A stretch of 64,000 bases of DNA, taken from contig OZ012684.1 of NCBI GenBank assembly GCA_963942565.1, forward strand, positions 95,935,055-95,999,054. The letters are read 5' to 3'. Of the stretch, positions 63,126-64,000 are shown piece by piece. The notes beneath the pieces were generated by a model. The model saw only the letters and a program-made list of their open reading frames with translations, was not told where the DNA came from and searched no databases. A program made the position numbers and the translations under genes. The DNA comes from Maea johnstoni. Its lineage: Eukaryota > Annelida > Polychaeta > Spionida > Magelonidae. Numbering within the stretch: position 1 is the stretch's first letter; the number at the start of each line of letters is the position of its first letter.

Positions 63126-64000
63126 ATTTGCTTACGACTTTTTAGAGACCAAATGCATCTCAAACAGGAAGTGTCCCAACATCATGCCTTACTCTCTTTA
63201 TTTCCTGTTTCTCCTGCCCAGGAAATACTCTAGAATAACGCCAAGGCTCAGGGATCTGTCCACACGTCAGCCTATACACTCTTGGCAGTCATGTTCTCGT
63301 CCTTTGGCTTAGCACCACATTTCAGTGCTGCCATCTATTCGCAGCTAGCAGAAGTGCTACCACCTCGTATCTCGCTGCCAAACTCTGGACTGTCCATGGT
63401 CTTATGGGGTTAAGTTGTGAATATCCAGTCGTTTAAAATGTTTCAAAGCCTACACCCTCATCCTCATAATATAACCAACTGTGACTGTCTAGGCCATCGG
63501 TGAGCAGAGCATTTAAGGTACCACTTACGGTATCTCCAAACCTCACATAGGCTTGCACACAGAAAAGAAAGATTTTGGCTTTTAATTTTCTTGATATTGA
63601 ATTTCGCCAAATCGAGGGCGCTTTAAAGTAGCACTTTGGGCATCAAGTCTTATCGGATTTGCTTCAAACGTTGGATCTAAATAGCTAATAGTATTACAAA
63701 TATAAATAGTTAGATTATGCAATCTAGAAGTTTAGAAATATGCCTTTTTCTCATTTTCAATGAAAAATCGGAAAGAAATGGTCATGCAATTTGAACACAG
63801 CAAAAAGTAGAGAAAGTGCGATAGTTTTCCCTCTGTTTAGATATTTTCTCCAGATCAAAGGAATTTGATGGTTGGCAAGTGTGGATAGCATCTCTGTTTG
63901 ATAACACTATGCATGTTTTTAATGTGTTTACCCCAAATATTTACAACCTGCAAGGAGCTTACATTTATGATTCTCAATGTTTTCTCAATTAAAAGACCTT

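Larger units (their letters stand above)
1..64000 (-). repeat. 5S rDNA tandem array, 53 monomers of about 1.22 kb
   Basis: The whole window is a head-to-tail array with 53 copies of the 5S gene, all on the minus strand. Gene-to-gene spacing is 1218-1225 bp except for one 516-bp step (17294 to 17810). Most of the spacing difference comes from one 4-bp AATT indel and from A-run length changes. The array runs off both ends of the window. Monomers differ by a small set of linked substitutions that define classes A to E. B, with 17 copies, is the most common class. Concerted evolution is the known behaviour of such arrays; the class assignments here were made by eye from spacer markers. Confidence 0.98.
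61604..64000. repeat. higher-order repeat, B-C dimer (cut by window end)
   Basis: This is the second B-C dimer, running off the window. It shares the atataacc marker with the previous dimer. Confidence 0.85.

Noticed and set aside
1-64000. CRISPR-like array
   Set aside because: The repeats are long (1.2 kb), contain a 5S gene each and have no short unique spacers; the sequence is eukaryotic.

Overview
The whole 64 kb window is the inside of one 5S ribosomal DNA tandem array. There are 53 copies of a 5S rRNA gene, all on the minus strand. Each sits in a monomer of about 1,220 bp (gene 118 bp, spacer about 1.1 kb), apart from one monomer cut to 516 bp. No array edge, no other rRNA gene and no convincing protein gene is visible. 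The 5S sequence (5' end GCCTACGACC, core TCGTCCGATCACCGAAGTTA, 3' end GTTGTAGGC) looks metazoan and closest to arthropod 5S from memory. The organism is therefore probably an arthropod or a related invertebrate, but the window alone cannot name it.

Each monomer, read on the plus strand, has this order: an A-rich tract of about 70 bp; the 5S terminator (a T4-5 run plus a longer T-run on the minus strand); the 5S gene; a short A/T-rich upstream element; a block of about 165 bp packed with short inverted repeats; then AT-rich spacer. The spacer ends in a stretch that carries a 60-codon open frame in one monomer class.

The monomers fall into recurrent sequence classes, named here A, B, C, D and E. 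B (17 copies) carries the 60-codon frame and is always followed by the same altered A-rich tract. C (16) lacks a 4-bp AATT. D (9) has its own set of spacer substitutions. E (4) has an A/B-like front and a D-like back. A (5) is common near the left end. The remaining two monomers are a truncated copy and a C/D chimera. These classes form higher-order repeats: three A-B-C trimers (1-11002), a disordered stretch (11003-24960) with the truncated monomer, three B-C-D-E tetramers (24961-39621), mixed order to about 59 kb, and B-C dimers at the right end. Shared single-base variants track this order, which is the signature of unequal exchange and gene conversion acting on multi-monomer blocks.

The points most worth a second look are the changing higher-order periodicity, the templated double junction in the 516-bp monomer at 17113-17628, the conserved hairpin cluster upstream of every 5S gene, and the exon-like 60-codon frame. 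I found no clearly new functional system.
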